Assembly: GCA_049516635.1 (NCBI GenBank)
Contig: JBEKSX010000022.1
Location: 1 to 33,851 of the forward strand
Direction of reading: 5' to 3'
Length of the DNA: 33,851 bases
Origin: JBEKSX01 sp049516635
Lineage (GTDB): Bacteria > Bacteroidota > Ignavibacteria > Tepidaquicellales > OLB5
In this document: positions 6,992-15,584 of the stretch, one piece after another
Position numbering within the stretch: the stretch's first letter is position 1
Layout of the letters: each line of letters starts with the position of its first letter
Notes under the pieces: generated by a model
The model's database searches: none
What the model was told of the DNA's origin: nothing
The model's input: the letters and a program-made list of their open reading frames with translations, nothing else
Position numbers and translations under genes: made by a program

Positions 6992-7699
6992 ATGCAAAAC
7001 ATAAAAACAATATATTTAAAAGAATTAAAGTCCTATTTTAATTCTCCCGTTGCATACATAGTGATAATTGTGTTCCTTGCATTAGTCGGGTGGTTCTTTG
7101 TCACGGGACTATTTGCTAACAACGTGGCATCGATGAGGTCAATGTTCGATATGGTGCCTTTCATATTCCTGTTCTTCATACCGGCAGTAACTATGCGGAG
7201 CTTTTCGGAGGAAAAGAAACAGGGAACAATAGAGCTCCTTCTGACAAAGCCCGTGAAAGACATCGAGCTCGTTGTGGGGAAATACATTGCAGCATTTGTG
7301 CTGACGTTGATAGCATTACTGCCTACTCTGATATATCTTATTGTTGTCATGTTACTGGGTGAAACCGATAAGGGAGCCATAATAGGAGGTTATCTCGGAT
7401 TGATACTCATGAGTGCTGTATACATAGGTGTTGGCATATTTGCCTCATCACTTACAGAAAACCAGGTGGTGGCATTCATTGTAAGCTTTATAATAGTCTT
7501 CGCTCTCTTCATGATGGGCAAGATACTTATGCAGGTATCACCGGGGTTAGTGTCTGCCGTAGAATTCATAAGCACAGACTATCATTCCACAAATATCTCC
7601 AGAGGTGTAATTGATACCAGGAACCTGATATACTATTTCTCGATGATATTCCTGACCATTTTTCTGACCAAAGTATCCCTTGAAAGCAGGAAGTGGTAA
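6992..7699 (+). CDS. ABC-2 type permease, GldF-like
   Basis: A 235-residue inner-membrane protein with about six transmembrane segments, the size of GldF-type permeases. It begins MQNIKTIYLKELKSYFNSPV, where KELKxYFxSPxAY is the characteristic amphipathic start of the family. It has FIPAVTMRSFSEEKKQGTI followed by ELLLTKPV, the hallmark loop of ABC-2 permeases. The ATPase lies 89 bases upstream and the GldG-like gene 50 bases downstream. It presumably forms the membrane channel with the 5967 ATPase; the exported substrate is unknown. Confidence 0.9.
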   Translation: MQNIKTIYLKELKSYFNSPVAYIVIIVFLALVGWFFVTGLFANNVASMRSMFDMVPFIFLFFIPAVTMRSFSEEKKQGTIELLLTKPVKDIELVVGKYIAAFVLTLIALLPTLIYLIVVMLLGETDKGAIIGGYLGLILMSAVYIGVGIFASSLTENQVVAFIVSFIIVFALFMMGKILMQVSPGLVSAVEFISTDYHSTNISRGVIDTRNLIYYFSMIFLTIFLTKVSLESRKW

Positions 7700-7749
7700 A
7701 TAAGTTTAAACTAATAATTAAATAAATCTAAATTAAAGAGTATATATCA

Positions 7750-9447
7750 ATGGCAGACGAAACAGAAAATCAGGCAGTTAACGAAGAACAACAGGATGAA
7801 CGCCTGCAAAAGCATAAAAAACAGACGGAATCCAGACGCCAGCAAGCAATAGTAAGAACGGCTCTGGTTATAGGTATCCTGATACTGATAAACATCATCT
7901 CGATAAACCTGTTTTTCAGGCTCGACCTTACATCAAACAGGATCTACACGCTTTCCGACGCAAGTAAAAATTTAGTTAAGCACCTGGATGATAAGCTGGT
8001 TGTAAAAGCATATTTCACTGACAATCTTCCATCACCTTATAACAATACACGCAGGTACCTGAAGGAGATTCTGGATGACTACAGGAATTATTCCAACGGA
8101 AATTTCCAGTATGAGATAATAAGCCCGTCGGATGAGACCCAGCTGGAACTGGATGCTCAGAAATATGGTATCCAGCCGGTACAGGTCCAAACAATAAAGG
8201 ATGACAGAGCAGAAGCTATGAAAGCATATATGGGAATGGTTTTCCTTTACAACGGAAAGCAGGAGACACTGCCTTTTGTGGGAAATACACAGAACCTCGA
8301 ATATGACATCACCGGTGTTATAAAAAGGATAAGCGAGAAAGAGCTAAAGAAAGTTGGTGTTCTGGGCGGCCCGGGAATGCCCGGAATTGACAAGATAAGC
8401 AAGATAAACCAGTTCCTTTCGAAATATTATAATATAACTGCGGTCGACGCATCAAAGAACAACCCGATACCTTCGGATATTTCTGTGCTCGTAGTTTTCT
8501 CGCCTAAACCCCCCCAGCAGCAGCAGCAGTTCATGATGCAGCAGCAGCAGCCTATGGCAACCGTACCCGAGAATCTGAAATTCGCAATAGACCAGTATAT
8601 CATGGGCGGCGGAAAAGTTATATTTCTTGTAAATAAAGTCACGATCTCAGCCCAGCAGCAATTTCAGCTTGCACAGAACGTAAATACCGGGCTCGAGGAT
8701 ATGCTTGAAAGCTACGGAATAAAGCTCAACCTGGACATCATTAAGGATAAAGAATGTGCATATGTACAGGTACCGGTACAACAGGGCCCGATACAAATGT
8801 ACACGCAGATACCATTCCCCTATTATCCGAGGATAACACAGATAGGAGATGATATCCCTGCCTTTACCGGAATTGGACAGGTATTTCTGTCATTCACTAG
8901 CTCACTTGATACTTCGACTGCATCATTCAAAGGGTTAAAGATAACACCGCTTTTGACAACTTCCCCGAAGACCGGTGTTGATAAAGAGCTTGCTGTTATA
9001 CAGGCATCGGGAAGAATGCTTCCCGACTCGATGTTCAAATCATCCAATGTCATAGTCGGTGCAATATTTCAGGGATTATACTCCAGCTTCTATAAGGGGA
9101 AAACCGTCCCTGCAGATACGGCAGCGGGTTCTTCACCTGCTCCTGCTTCAATTAAAGAGCAGAGTCCCGATACAAAACTTATAGTTATAGGCAACGCGGA
9201 TTTCCCGACTGATGAGTTCAGGGGACCGGAAGAGAACCAGGTATTTTTCGCAAACATGATTGATTACATGACGGACGACCTCGGTCTATCGGCTATCAGG
9301 CTAAAAGACGCTAACCCTAAACCGATAAAACCGATAGATGACAGCGTGAGAAAAGTTTTGAAATGGGGATTGCTCGTGGTTCCGCCTTTACTGGTGCTGG
9401 GTTACGGTCTTTTCAGATGGAGACGCAGAAAAGCAATACAGTCATAA
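7750..9447 (+). CDS. GldG-family ABC-associated membrane protein with Gln-rich segment
   Basis: A 565-residue GldG-like auxiliary protein of ABC-2 exporters. It has a charged cytoplasmic N-terminus (1-35), a transmembrane helix (about 37-58, TALVIGILILINIISINLFF), a large extracytoplasmic region starting RLDLTSNRIYTLSDASKNLV (the conserved entry of the family) and a C-terminal helix (about 535-553, WGLLVVPPLLVLGYGLF) followed by a basic tail. A low-complexity PPQQQQQFMMQQQQPMA segment at about 254-270 is encoded by (CAG)5 and (CAG)4 runs at 8515-8529 and 8539-8550. It sits between the permease and the DUF4340 gene, as in related genomes. Its biochemical role is not established. Confidence 0.88.
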   Translation: MADETENQAVNEEQQDERLQKHKKQTESRRQQAIVRTALVIGILILINIISINLFFRLDLTSNRIYTLSDASKNLVKHLDDKLVVKAYFTDNLPSPYNNTRRYLKEILDDYRNYSNGNFQYEIISPSDETQLELDAQKYGIQPVQVQTIKDDRAEAMKAYMGMVFLYNGKQETLPFVGNTQNLEYDITGVIKRISEKELKKVGVLGGPGMPGIDKISKINQFLSKYYNITAVDASKNNPIPSDISVLVVFSPKPPQQQQQFMMQQQQPMATVPENLKFAIDQYIMGGGKVIFLVNKVTISAQQQFQLAQNVNTGLEDMLESYGIKLNLDIIKDKECAYVQVPVQQGPIQMYTQIPFPYYPRITQIGDDIPAFTGIGQVFLSFTSSLDTSTASFKGLKITPLLTTSPKTGVDKELAVIQASGRMLPDSMFKSSNVIVGAIFQGLYSSFYKGKTVPADTAAGSSPAPASIKEQSPDTKLIVIGNADFPTDEFRGPEENQVFFANMIDYMTDDLGLSAIRLKDANPKPIKPIDDSVRKVLKWGLLVVPPLLVLGYGLFRWRRRKAIQS

Positions 9448-9486
9448 ATGATAGACTATAACATCGAATTTGTTCATGTGTGAAAT

Positions 9487-9494
9487 TAAATTTG
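9487..9494 (+). promoter_or_regulatory. Possible -7 box before the DUF4340 gene
   Basis: TAAATTTG matches TAnnTTTG and lies 28 bases before the ATG at 9523. The only upstream TTTG (9469-9472) is 14 bases away, closer than the usual spacing, so support is weak. Confidence 0.25.
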
Positions 9495-9522
9495 TAAACT
9501 TTAAATTCTAAATTGGTTTAAT

Positions 9523-10497
9523 ATGAATAAATCAACAAGAAATTTATTAATAATATTTGTTTTACTGGCTGTGATAGTCTTTGTCTTCTTCAAGGGAAAA
9601 GACAGGATAACCACGCAAAATGTAGAGGAGAAGCTCTTCAAAGCAGACTCTTCTAAAATAGATAAGATAGAGATAGTAAAACTGCATGAGTCCATCACAC
9701 TGGAAAAGAAGAGCGGTGTGTGGGAAGTGACAAAACCCGTAGTTTACCCTGCCGATACGAATTCCATCTGTCCTATTCTCGGCAACCTCCAGAATTTCAA
9801 GATCGAGAATATTATATCCACCAATCCGGAAAAATTCAACACCTACCTGGACTCTGTCAATCAGACAAAGGTCACCGTTTTCCAGGAGGGCAAGGAGCTC
9901 GGTACTTTTGAGCTTGGCAAGTTTGCAATAAGCTACATGAATTCTTATGTCAGGAAGCCGAATGAGGACAGGATACTCCTCGCATCGGATCTGAACCAAT
10001 CATTATTCGTTAAACCGCTGAAGGATTTCAGGTACAAGCTTATATTTTCTTTGCCGAAGCTGACAATAAACAGGATAGATTTCAAATCGACCGATTCCAC
10101 TAAAGTGGATTTCAGCGCGGTCAAAGATTCCGTCGGTAAATGGTACATAGGTCCGGATTCTATACCCCAGAACAATATCGAAGGATACTTAAACCTCATG
10201 GCAGCATTCACAACGGACGATTTTGTCGATTCAGCTGTTACAACATTCCCGACACCAACTTACTCCATAACGGTTCATATGACAGGTTCACAGCCGATTA
10301 CAATTAACTTATACAAGGAAACGAATAGAACACCTGTCACATATATGGTTCAGGTCTCCAACAATAAGCAGCTTTTCAGGATAACCGAAGGTATGGTACC
10401 GAATACATTTAGAAAGAGGACCGACCTTATTCCCGAGAACAAGCCGCCGGTAACAAAGACGGATGATTCAAAGACCAAGGATAAGAAAAAGAAGTAA
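9523..10497 (+). CDS. DUF4340-type membrane-anchored protein
   Basis: A 324-residue protein anchored by an N-terminal helix (about 8-25, LLIIFVLLAVIVFVFF) with the rest outside the cytoplasm. The segments KIDKIEIVKLHESITLEKK, WEVTKPVVYPADTNSI and NLQNFKIENIIS are typical of DUF4340 proteins, which are encoded next to GldG-like proteins in many Bacteroidota and other bacteria. It ends in a very basic tail (TKTDDSKTKDKKKK). It is the last gene of the exporter cluster and a strong terminator follows 23 bases after the stop. It probably helps the GldG-like protein in the exporter complex, which is inference from gene order. Confidence 0.85.
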   Translation: MNKSTRNLLIIFVLLAVIVFVFFKGKDRITTQNVEEKLFKADSSKIDKIEIVKLHESITLEKKSGVWEVTKPVVYPADTNSICPILGNLQNFKIENIISTNPEKFNTYLDSVNQTKVTVFQEGKELGTFELGKFAISYMNSYVRKPNEDRILLASDLNQSLFVKPLKDFRYKLIFSLPKLTINRIDFKSTDSTKVDFSAVKDSVGKWYIGPDSIPQNNIEGYLNLMAAFTTDDFVDSAVTTFPTPTYSITVHMTGSQPITINLYKETNRTPVTYMVQVSNNKQLFRITEGMVPNTFRKRTDLIPENKPPVTKTDDSKTKDKKKK

Positions 10498-10520
10498 AGA
10501 AAAGAAGAATTTATCTTAAA

Positions 10521-10549
10521 GGGATAGAGTTTTACTCTATCCCTTTTTT
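10521..10549 (+). terminator. Rho-independent terminator of the exporter cluster
   Basis: GGGATAGAG (10521-10529) pairs perfectly with CTCTATCCC (10535-10543) across TTTTA, followed by six T. It ends just before the convergent gene at 10557. Confidence 0.92.
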
Positions 10550-10556
10550 AATTTAT

Positions 10557-11879
10557 TTATTTGATTAAAACCATTTTTCGGGTCTGCTGAAAATTACCTG
10601 CAGACAATCTATAAAAATAAACCCCGCTGGAATAATTCGCACTATCCCACTCGACTTCGTATGTGCCGGGCTGAAGCGGTTCGTTAACTAGAGTTGTGAT
10701 CTCACGGCCAAGGATATCGTAGATCTTCAATGTTATGAACCCCCCTACCCCCCTTTCGCTAAGGGGGGACATAGGAATTTCAAACTTTATTTTTGTTGAC
10801 GGGTTGAATGGGTTGGGGTAATTCTGGGAGAGAGAGAATGTTTTAGGAATAGAAGATGAAATAGGAGTAATACCAATGGGCCCTCCGCTATCGGTTGTTT
10901 TCAAGACTATTCCGCCAGTATCAACAAATGAGCCGCCAACAATCCAGCCAGTTTTATCATCTATAAAGTATAAAGAATTCAATATAAAAAAAGTATTGCT
11001 GGGCTGATAAAACCAATTGGTACCCCCATTTGTTGTCTTCATGATAGTTCCCTCATAAGTATAGTGATCATCATAGCCCACGACCCATCCAGTATCTTGA
11101 TTAATAAATTGAACTGAATTCAAATAATTATTTTCATAAGATAAAAATTGTGTAAACCAATTTATTCCTCCATTTGTTGTCTTTAACACTATTCCTCCTA
11201 AACTAACTGTTGTACCCACACTCCAACCGGTAACACTGTTAACAAAATATACTGAACTTAGACTACTATAAATATCATAGTATTGAATAGACCAATTCGA
11301 ACCTCCATTAATTGTTTTCATTATTAGACCATTCCATGTAGAATCATCGCCACCAACCCAACCAGTATTTTGATTAATAAAATAGATTGATCTTAAATTA
11401 TCTTTAACATTCAATTGTATTATCCAATTTATTCCACCATTCGTCGTTTTGAATATAGGCCCATCTATACCAAGAGTCCAACCCGTGTTCTGATCTATGA
11501 AAAATATCGAAAATAGAAGCATATAAAGGGTATATTGGCAATCCTGTACATACCAATTTTGTCCCCCATTTGTTGTATGTAATATTAATGGATTATTAAT
11601 TGGATTATTCGCTCCGACTACCCAACCAATATCATGATTTATAAAATAGACAGATGCTAAAAAATTGTTTATCCAACCGGAAAAAACTTGCCAATTTATA
11701 CCCCCATTCGTTGTCTTTCGGATTCCATTATCACCAACTGCCCATCCTGTATTTTCATCGATAAAGAAAATGTCACGCATTTGGTCAGGTGTAATGAGTT
11801 GTGTATACCAGCCTGATTGCGCTTCTGCAATGTTCAATGATAAAAGATAAATAATGAAAATGTATATTATTTTTTTCAT
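10557..11879 (-). CDS. Secreted YCF48-type repeat protein with T9SS sorting domain
   Basis: A 440-residue exported protein. A signal peptide (1-20, ending NIAEAQ) is followed by about seven repeats of some 45 residues built on FIDENTGWAVG then KTTNGGINW, the pattern of YCF48/BNR-like beta-propeller proteins (about 35-330). A T9SS type A sorting domain follows (about 355-440), with SQNYPNPFNPSTKIKF and ending KKxxMVLIK-like as RKMVLIK. The sorting domain carries an in-frame insertion SPLSERGVGG. Cargo of this kind is put on the surface or released; the ligand is unknown. The repeat part uses visibly more AT-rich codons than the sorting domain and the neighbouring genes. An AAGGGG stretch (11883-11888 on the minus strand) lies just upstream of the ATG. 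Confidence 0.9.
   Translation of the reverse strand: MKKIIYIFIIYLLSLNIAEAQSGWYTQLITPDQMRDIFFIDENTGWAVGDNGIRKTTNGGINWQVFSGWINNFLASVYFINHDIGWVVGANNPINNPLILHTTNGGQNWYVQDCQYTLYMLLFSIFFIDQNTGWTLGIDGPIFKTTNGGINWIIQLNVKDNLRSIYFINQNTGWVGGDDSTWNGLIMKTINGGSNWSIQYYDIYSSLSSVYFVNSVTGWSVGTTVSLGGIVLKTTNGGINWFTQFLSYENNYLNSVQFINQDTGWVVGYDDHYTYEGTIMKTTNGGTNWFYQPSNTFFILNSLYFIDDKTGWIVGGSFVDTGGIVLKTTDSGGPIGITPISSSIPKTFSLSQNYPNPFNPSTKIKFEIPMSPLSERGVGGFITLKIYDILGREITTLVNEPLQPGTYEVEWDSANYSSGVYFYRLSAGNFQQTRKMVLIK
10741..10768. repeat. Palindromic insertion in the sorting-domain loop, copy B
   Basis: CCCCCTA is followed by CCCCCCTT (10748-10755), a TCGCT loop and AAGGGGGG (10761-10768). Read on the minus strand it encodes SPLSERGVGG in frame. 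Confidence 0.65.
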
Positions 11880-11917
11880 CTTGCCCCTTTATTAATATAA
11901 TTAAAGAATACTTAATT

Positions 11918-11975
11918 AGAACTCCCTCTATCCCCTCCCCTGTCTATTTACAGACAGGGGAAGAGAGGAAGAGGT
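11918..11975. repeat. Hairpin element upstream of the YCF48-type gene
   Basis: CCCCTGTCT (11937-11945) pairs perfectly with AGACAGGGG (11952-11960) across ATTTAC. The flanks, CTCCCTCTATCCCCT on the left and GAAGAGAGGAAGAGG on the right, extend the pairing imperfectly. It lies in the 173-base gap between the 12053 and 11879 genes and could end the upstream transcript, though there is no T-run. Confidence 0.5.
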
Positions 11976-12052
11976 AGTCGCTTAAACATCAATCTTATCT
12001 TTGTATGATCACTTTATCAGCCCTTCTAAGACGGGTTTCAAAAATAGCTTCG

Positions 12053-13804
12053 CTATTTTATCAACACCATCTTCTTCGTATCAGTGTAATCCCCCATTCC
12101 GTTCGATACGGAAAGTTTATAATAGTACACTCCGCTGGGATAGTTCGTTCCATCCCATATTACTTCGTATGAGCCGGGCTGAAGCTGTTCATTAACAAGG
12201 GTAGCAACTTCCCGACCGAGTATATCGTAGATAGTTAATCTAATACTCATCCCCCTGACCCCCTTCCCCGACTCTGTCGGTGCTAGCTCCGGAGAAACAT
12301 CAAACTTTATTTTCGTCGACGGGTTGAAGGGGTTTGGATAGTTCTGGTACAACGCAAATTCCTTCGGGATATTAGTGGAGATTTTCTCTATACCTATCAC
12401 AAATCCGTTATTGCATAATTGCTGTGCAACATCGGCGAGCTGTTTGAGCTTTGTAACCGAGTTCTTGTTGTTCGTTCCGCGTGCGATGAGTTGTGAAATT
12501 ATCACTTTCACGGTATCATGAAAATTTATTTTATAGCCCTGAGCTCCGGAACCGAGTATTACCTTCCTGTCTCCCGGAGGAACCGGCACGATATATTGCC
12601 CCGTTAACGAACCACCACAGTTAAGTATTTTGCCCATGTATTCGGTCCACCCTGTTCCCGATTCAGGATCACCTGAATAACAAAATTTTGTTATTTGCGG
12701 AGGACTGGTATTAGGAATAACCCAGGGTGTACCGTCACCTTTTAAACCTTTTAACATTAAATAAGAATTACCCGACTCACATGAATCACCCGGTAGAAAA
12801 TATGGGGTAGTGAAATATGTGAAAGACTTTAATCCGATATTATGTCCCTGACCGCAATTGAGCCAAACGAAACCAACTGCGGGGGGATCTACTCCATATT
12901 CAAGTCCATTGCCCGTTCCATCCGTGTCACTTGAATTATAACAATAACCCAGATTTCTGATAGAATCACACCCTACATAGTCATCAGAAGGAAAACCGAG
13001 ATCAGGGTCTGCTACAATCCCGAGATATGTACTATCCCATGATCTTGTAGATTTATTGATCAACTCAAATTTCATGAACTGCATATCCTGAAGCCCGGGA
13101 TTATCATATCCCCATGATGTCCAGTGCATTTCCGCAAACATTGGTTTTGTTCCTCCTCCGAATCCTTCTCCTAGCTTATGCTCTTCAGGAAAACCATCGG
13201 TTAAGCATGCGAAGAGTGTTTGTTGTGCTCCTCTAACTCCCGGAGTATCAATAAAAGGTTCAAATACTCCATTATGATTAACATCTATAAAAGGAGCTCC
13301 GTAAGGAACCATCAAATACCAGTTAGCCCAGTCCGGATTATTGGAAGCATTATCACCTCTTTTTATCTTGTAAATTTTGAATCTGGAGTCTGTTTTCGCA
13401 ACCGGTAAACTTCCTGAATCATCTACATAACCGGGAGCATATTCACCTTTGTAAGAACACATTGCTTTCCTGAGTTCGGGACCTTCACCAAAATTGAGAT
13501 AGGCACCAATGCATAAGCCCGCCGTGAAGATTGCGAACTTCCCCGAAGCTTTAGGCCATTCGAATCCGGGCATATTAGGACTTCGAAAATCCTGATCGAA
13601 TATTCCTGTATTATATATCCATGTGGAAATATTATTAGGGTCGAACGCAACCTGCTGGATAACCACATCCGGATATGAAGTGGTGATAGACGGAACGACT
13701 TTACTGCTTTGCGCAAAAACCGTATTAATCATTAAGAGTATTAACGAAGTTATGAAGAGATCAATGGTTGATCTTCTTTGAAAATATTTTAGAGTTTTAT
13801 ACAC
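12053..13804 (-). CDS. Secreted T9SS cargo protein of unknown function, paralogue 1
   Basis: A 583-residue exported protein, one of three tandem paralogues. A long basic n-region precedes the signal core DLFITSLILLMINTVFAQ (about 15-32). The mature part (about 45-465) has MPGFEWPKASGKFAIF, MCSYKGEYAPGYVDDSG, a Ca-binding-like DVNHNGVFEP loop, FGGGTKPMFAEMHWTSWGYD and several conserved cysteines. Then come the shared GTNNKNSVTKLKQLADVAQQ segment and the T9SS sorting domain from FALYQNYPNPFNPSTKIKF to KKMVLIK. The start is GTG at 13804, at the same position as the ATG of the next paralogue, whose first residues (MYKTLKY) are identical. It follows that paralogue by 11 bases, so they are cotranscribed. 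I do not recognise a function. Confidence 0.85.
   Translation of the reverse strand: MYKTLKYFQRRSTIDLFITSLILLMINTVFAQSSKVVPSITTSYPDVVIQQVAFDPNNISTWIYNTGIFDQDFRSPNMPGFEWPKASGKFAIFTAGLCIGAYLNFGEGPELRKAMCSYKGEYAPGYVDDSGSLPVAKTDSRFKIYKIKRGDNASNNPDWANWYLMVPYGAPFIDVNHNGVFEPFIDTPGVRGAQQTLFACLTDGFPEEHKLGEGFGGGTKPMFAEMHWTSWGYDNPGLQDMQFMKFELINKSTRSWDSTYLGIVADPDLGFPSDDYVGCDSIRNLGYCYNSSDTDGTGNGLEYGVDPPAVGFVWLNCGQGHNIGLKSFTYFTTPYFLPGDSCESGNSYLMLKGLKGDGTPWVIPNTSPPQITKFCYSGDPESGTGWTEYMGKILNCGGSLTGQYIVPVPPGDRKVILGSGAQGYKINFHDTVKVIISQLIARGTNNKNSVTKLKQLADVAQQLCNNGFVIGIEKISTNIPKEFALYQNYPNPFNPSTKIKFDVSPELAPTESGKGVRGMSIRLTIYDILGREVATLVNEQLQPGSYEVIWDGTNYPSGVYYYKLSVSNGMGDYTDTKKMVLIK
12251..12294. repeat. Palindromic insertion in the sorting-domain loop, copy C
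   Basis: It starts CCCCCTGACCCCCTT like copies A and D but continues with CCGACTCTGTCGG (12268-12280, 5-bp stem) and the palindrome CTCCGGAG (12287-12294). Read on the minus strand it encodes SPELAPTESGKGVRGM in frame. Confidence 0.6.
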
Positions 13805-13815
13805 GCTTATAATAT

Positions 13816-15555
13816 TTATTTTATAAGAACCATTTTCTTAGTGAAAGAAATATCTCCGTATGACAATTTATAGTAGTATACTCCGCTGGGATAGTTCGTA
13901 CCGTCCCATGTTACCTCGTATGATCCGGGTAAAAGTTGTTCGTTAACGAGAGCTGTGATCTCACGGCCAAGGATATCGTAAATGGTTAGTCTTGCATTCA
14001 TCCCCCTGACCCCCTTTGTAAGGGGGAAATCGGGAATTTCGAACTTTATCTTAGTCGACGGGTTGAAGGGATTCGGGTAATTCTGATACAATGCAAATTC
14101 CTTCGGGACATTAGTGGAGATTTTCTCTATACCTATTACAAACCCGTTATTGCATAACTGCTGTGCAACGTCGGCGAGCTGTTTAAGTTTTGTGACAGAG
14201 TTCTTATTGTTCGTACCTCTGGCAATTAAGTGAGCAATAACTACCTTTTCAGTATCACCCGGATTCATGATAAAATTAGGCGGATGGGTTGCGAGCACCA
14301 ATCTTCTGTCACCGGGTACTACCGGTATTACAAATGGTCCAGTTAAATAACCGCCGCAGTTCTGAATCTGTCCTCCGTATTCGGTCCATCCCGTTCCGGA
14401 TTCGGGATCACCTGAATAGCAGAACTTTGTGGTTTGTGGAGGAGTGGTATTGGGTATAACCCATGGGGTTCTATCATTCTTTAAACCCTGCAGCATATAA
14501 AATGCTTGCAGTGGTTGTCCATTCGGATCCTTTTCGCATATTGGTCCCCCTGTGCTTGTATTAGTAAAATATGTTAATGAATTCATTCTTATGTTCAGCC
14601 GTCCGCAATTCAATAAGACAAAACCCATTGCAGGCGGATCTGCACCATAAGTGATCCCGTTGCCGTCCCCATCCATGTTGCTCGCATTATAACAGTACCC
14701 CATATTCCTTGTGGTATCACATCCGATGTAATCATCGTCAGGAAATCCGATATCGGGATCAGCTACTACAGCCATATAAGTGCTGTCCCAGCGTACAGTA
14801 TTTTTATTGATGATATCCCACTTCAGGAATTGCATATCCTCAAGCCCGGGATTATCATACCCCCATGCTGTCCAGTGCGTTTCCACAAACATGGGTAAGG
14901 TACCGCCGCCGAATCCTTCGCCTATTTTATGCTCATCAGGAAAACCATCGGTCAAGCATGCGAAAAGAGTTTGTACTGCCCCTCTTATCCCCGGGGTATC
15001 TATCGCAGGCTCATACACTCCATTGTGATTAACATCTATATAGGGGGCACCATACGGAACCATCAGACCCCAGTTCAGCCAATCGGGATTATTGAGCATA
15101 TTATCCCCGCGTTTTACCTTATATATTTTAAATCTGAAATTAGTTTTTGCTATCGGAGAACTTCCCGAATCATCTACATAACCCGGAGCATATTCACCTT
15201 TATAAGAACACATAGCTTCTCTGAGCTGGGGTCCCCCACCAAAATTAAGATAGGCGCCGATGCATAAGCCTGCCGTGAATACTGCGAACTTCCCCGAATC
15301 TTTGGGCCATTCGAATCCGGGGGTATTTGGTGAGCGCAGATCCTGATTGAATATACCCGTATTGAATAGCCATGTAGAGATATTATTGGGGTCTAAGGCA
15401 ACCTGTTCGATGACGATAGGCTCATCAGAATAAGAATGATTCATCCTGTCAATACTGCTTCCCAGAGTAACAGCAGTAATAAATAAAAGTACCGAAGCAC
15501 TGATAAAAAGATCGAGTAAAGATTTCTTTTGAATGTATTTTAATGTTTTGTACAT
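13816..15555 (-). CDS. Secreted T9SS cargo protein of unknown function, paralogue 2
   Basis: A 579-residue exported protein closely related to its neighbours. The signal region is MYKTLKYIQKKSLLDLF followed by a hydrophobic core (about 18-32). The mature part shows TPGFEWPKDSGKFAVF, MCSYKGEYAPGYVDDSG, DVNHNGVYEPAIDTPG, EGFGGGTLPMFVETHWTAW, the paired-cysteine segment CDTTRNMGYCYN and FCYSGDPESGTGWTEY. The segment from ARGTNNKNSVTK to the T9SS core FALYQNYPNPFNPSTKIKF is almost unchanged between the paralogues. The sorting domain has an in-frame PLTKGVRG insertion. ATG at 15555, 29 bases after the preceding paralogue. It is probably a cell-surface protein; DxNxNG loops suggest Ca2+ stabilisation, which is inference. 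Confidence 0.86.
   Translation of the reverse strand: MYKTLKYIQKKSLLDLFISASVLLFITAVTLGSSIDRMNHSYSDEPIVIEQVALDPNNISTWLFNTGIFNQDLRSPNTPGFEWPKDSGKFAVFTAGLCIGAYLNFGGGPQLREAMCSYKGEYAPGYVDDSGSSPIAKTNFRFKIYKVKRGDNMLNNPDWLNWGLMVPYGAPYIDVNHNGVYEPAIDTPGIRGAVQTLFACLTDGFPDEHKIGEGFGGGTLPMFVETHWTAWGYDNPGLEDMQFLKWDIINKNTVRWDSTYMAVVADPDIGFPDDDYIGCDTTRNMGYCYNASNMDGDGNGITYGADPPAMGFVLLNCGRLNIRMNSLTYFTNTSTGGPICEKDPNGQPLQAFYMLQGLKNDRTPWVIPNTTPPQTTKFCYSGDPESGTGWTEYGGQIQNCGGYLTGPFVIPVVPGDRRLVLATHPPNFIMNPGDTEKVVIAHLIARGTNNKNSVTKLKQLADVAQQLCNNGFVIGIEKISTNVPKEFALYQNYPNPFNPSTKIKFEIPDFPLTKGVRGMNARLTIYDILGREITALVNEQLLPGSYEVTWDGTNYPSGVYYYKLSYGDISFTKKMVLIK
14002..14026. repeat. Palindromic insertion in the sorting-domain loop, copy D
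   Basis: CCCCCTGA is followed by CCCCCTT (14010-14016), a TGT loop and AAGGGGG (14020-14026). Read on the minus strand it encodes FPLTKGVRGM in frame. It is almost the same as copy A. Confidence 0.65.
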
Positions 15556-15584
15556 TTTATTTCCTATATTTTAATGTTAAATAC

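Noticed and set aside
5967..10497. Evidence for gliding motility from the GldA/F/G-like cluster
   Set aside because: The same cluster is found in many non-gliding bacteria, and no other gld or spr motility gene is present in the window.
10860..11879. Regularly repeated DNA that might suggest a CRISPR array
   Set aside because: The repeats are degenerate, about 130-150 bases apart and code for YCF48-type protein repeats in one frame; no short identical repeats with unique spacers were seen anywhere in the window.
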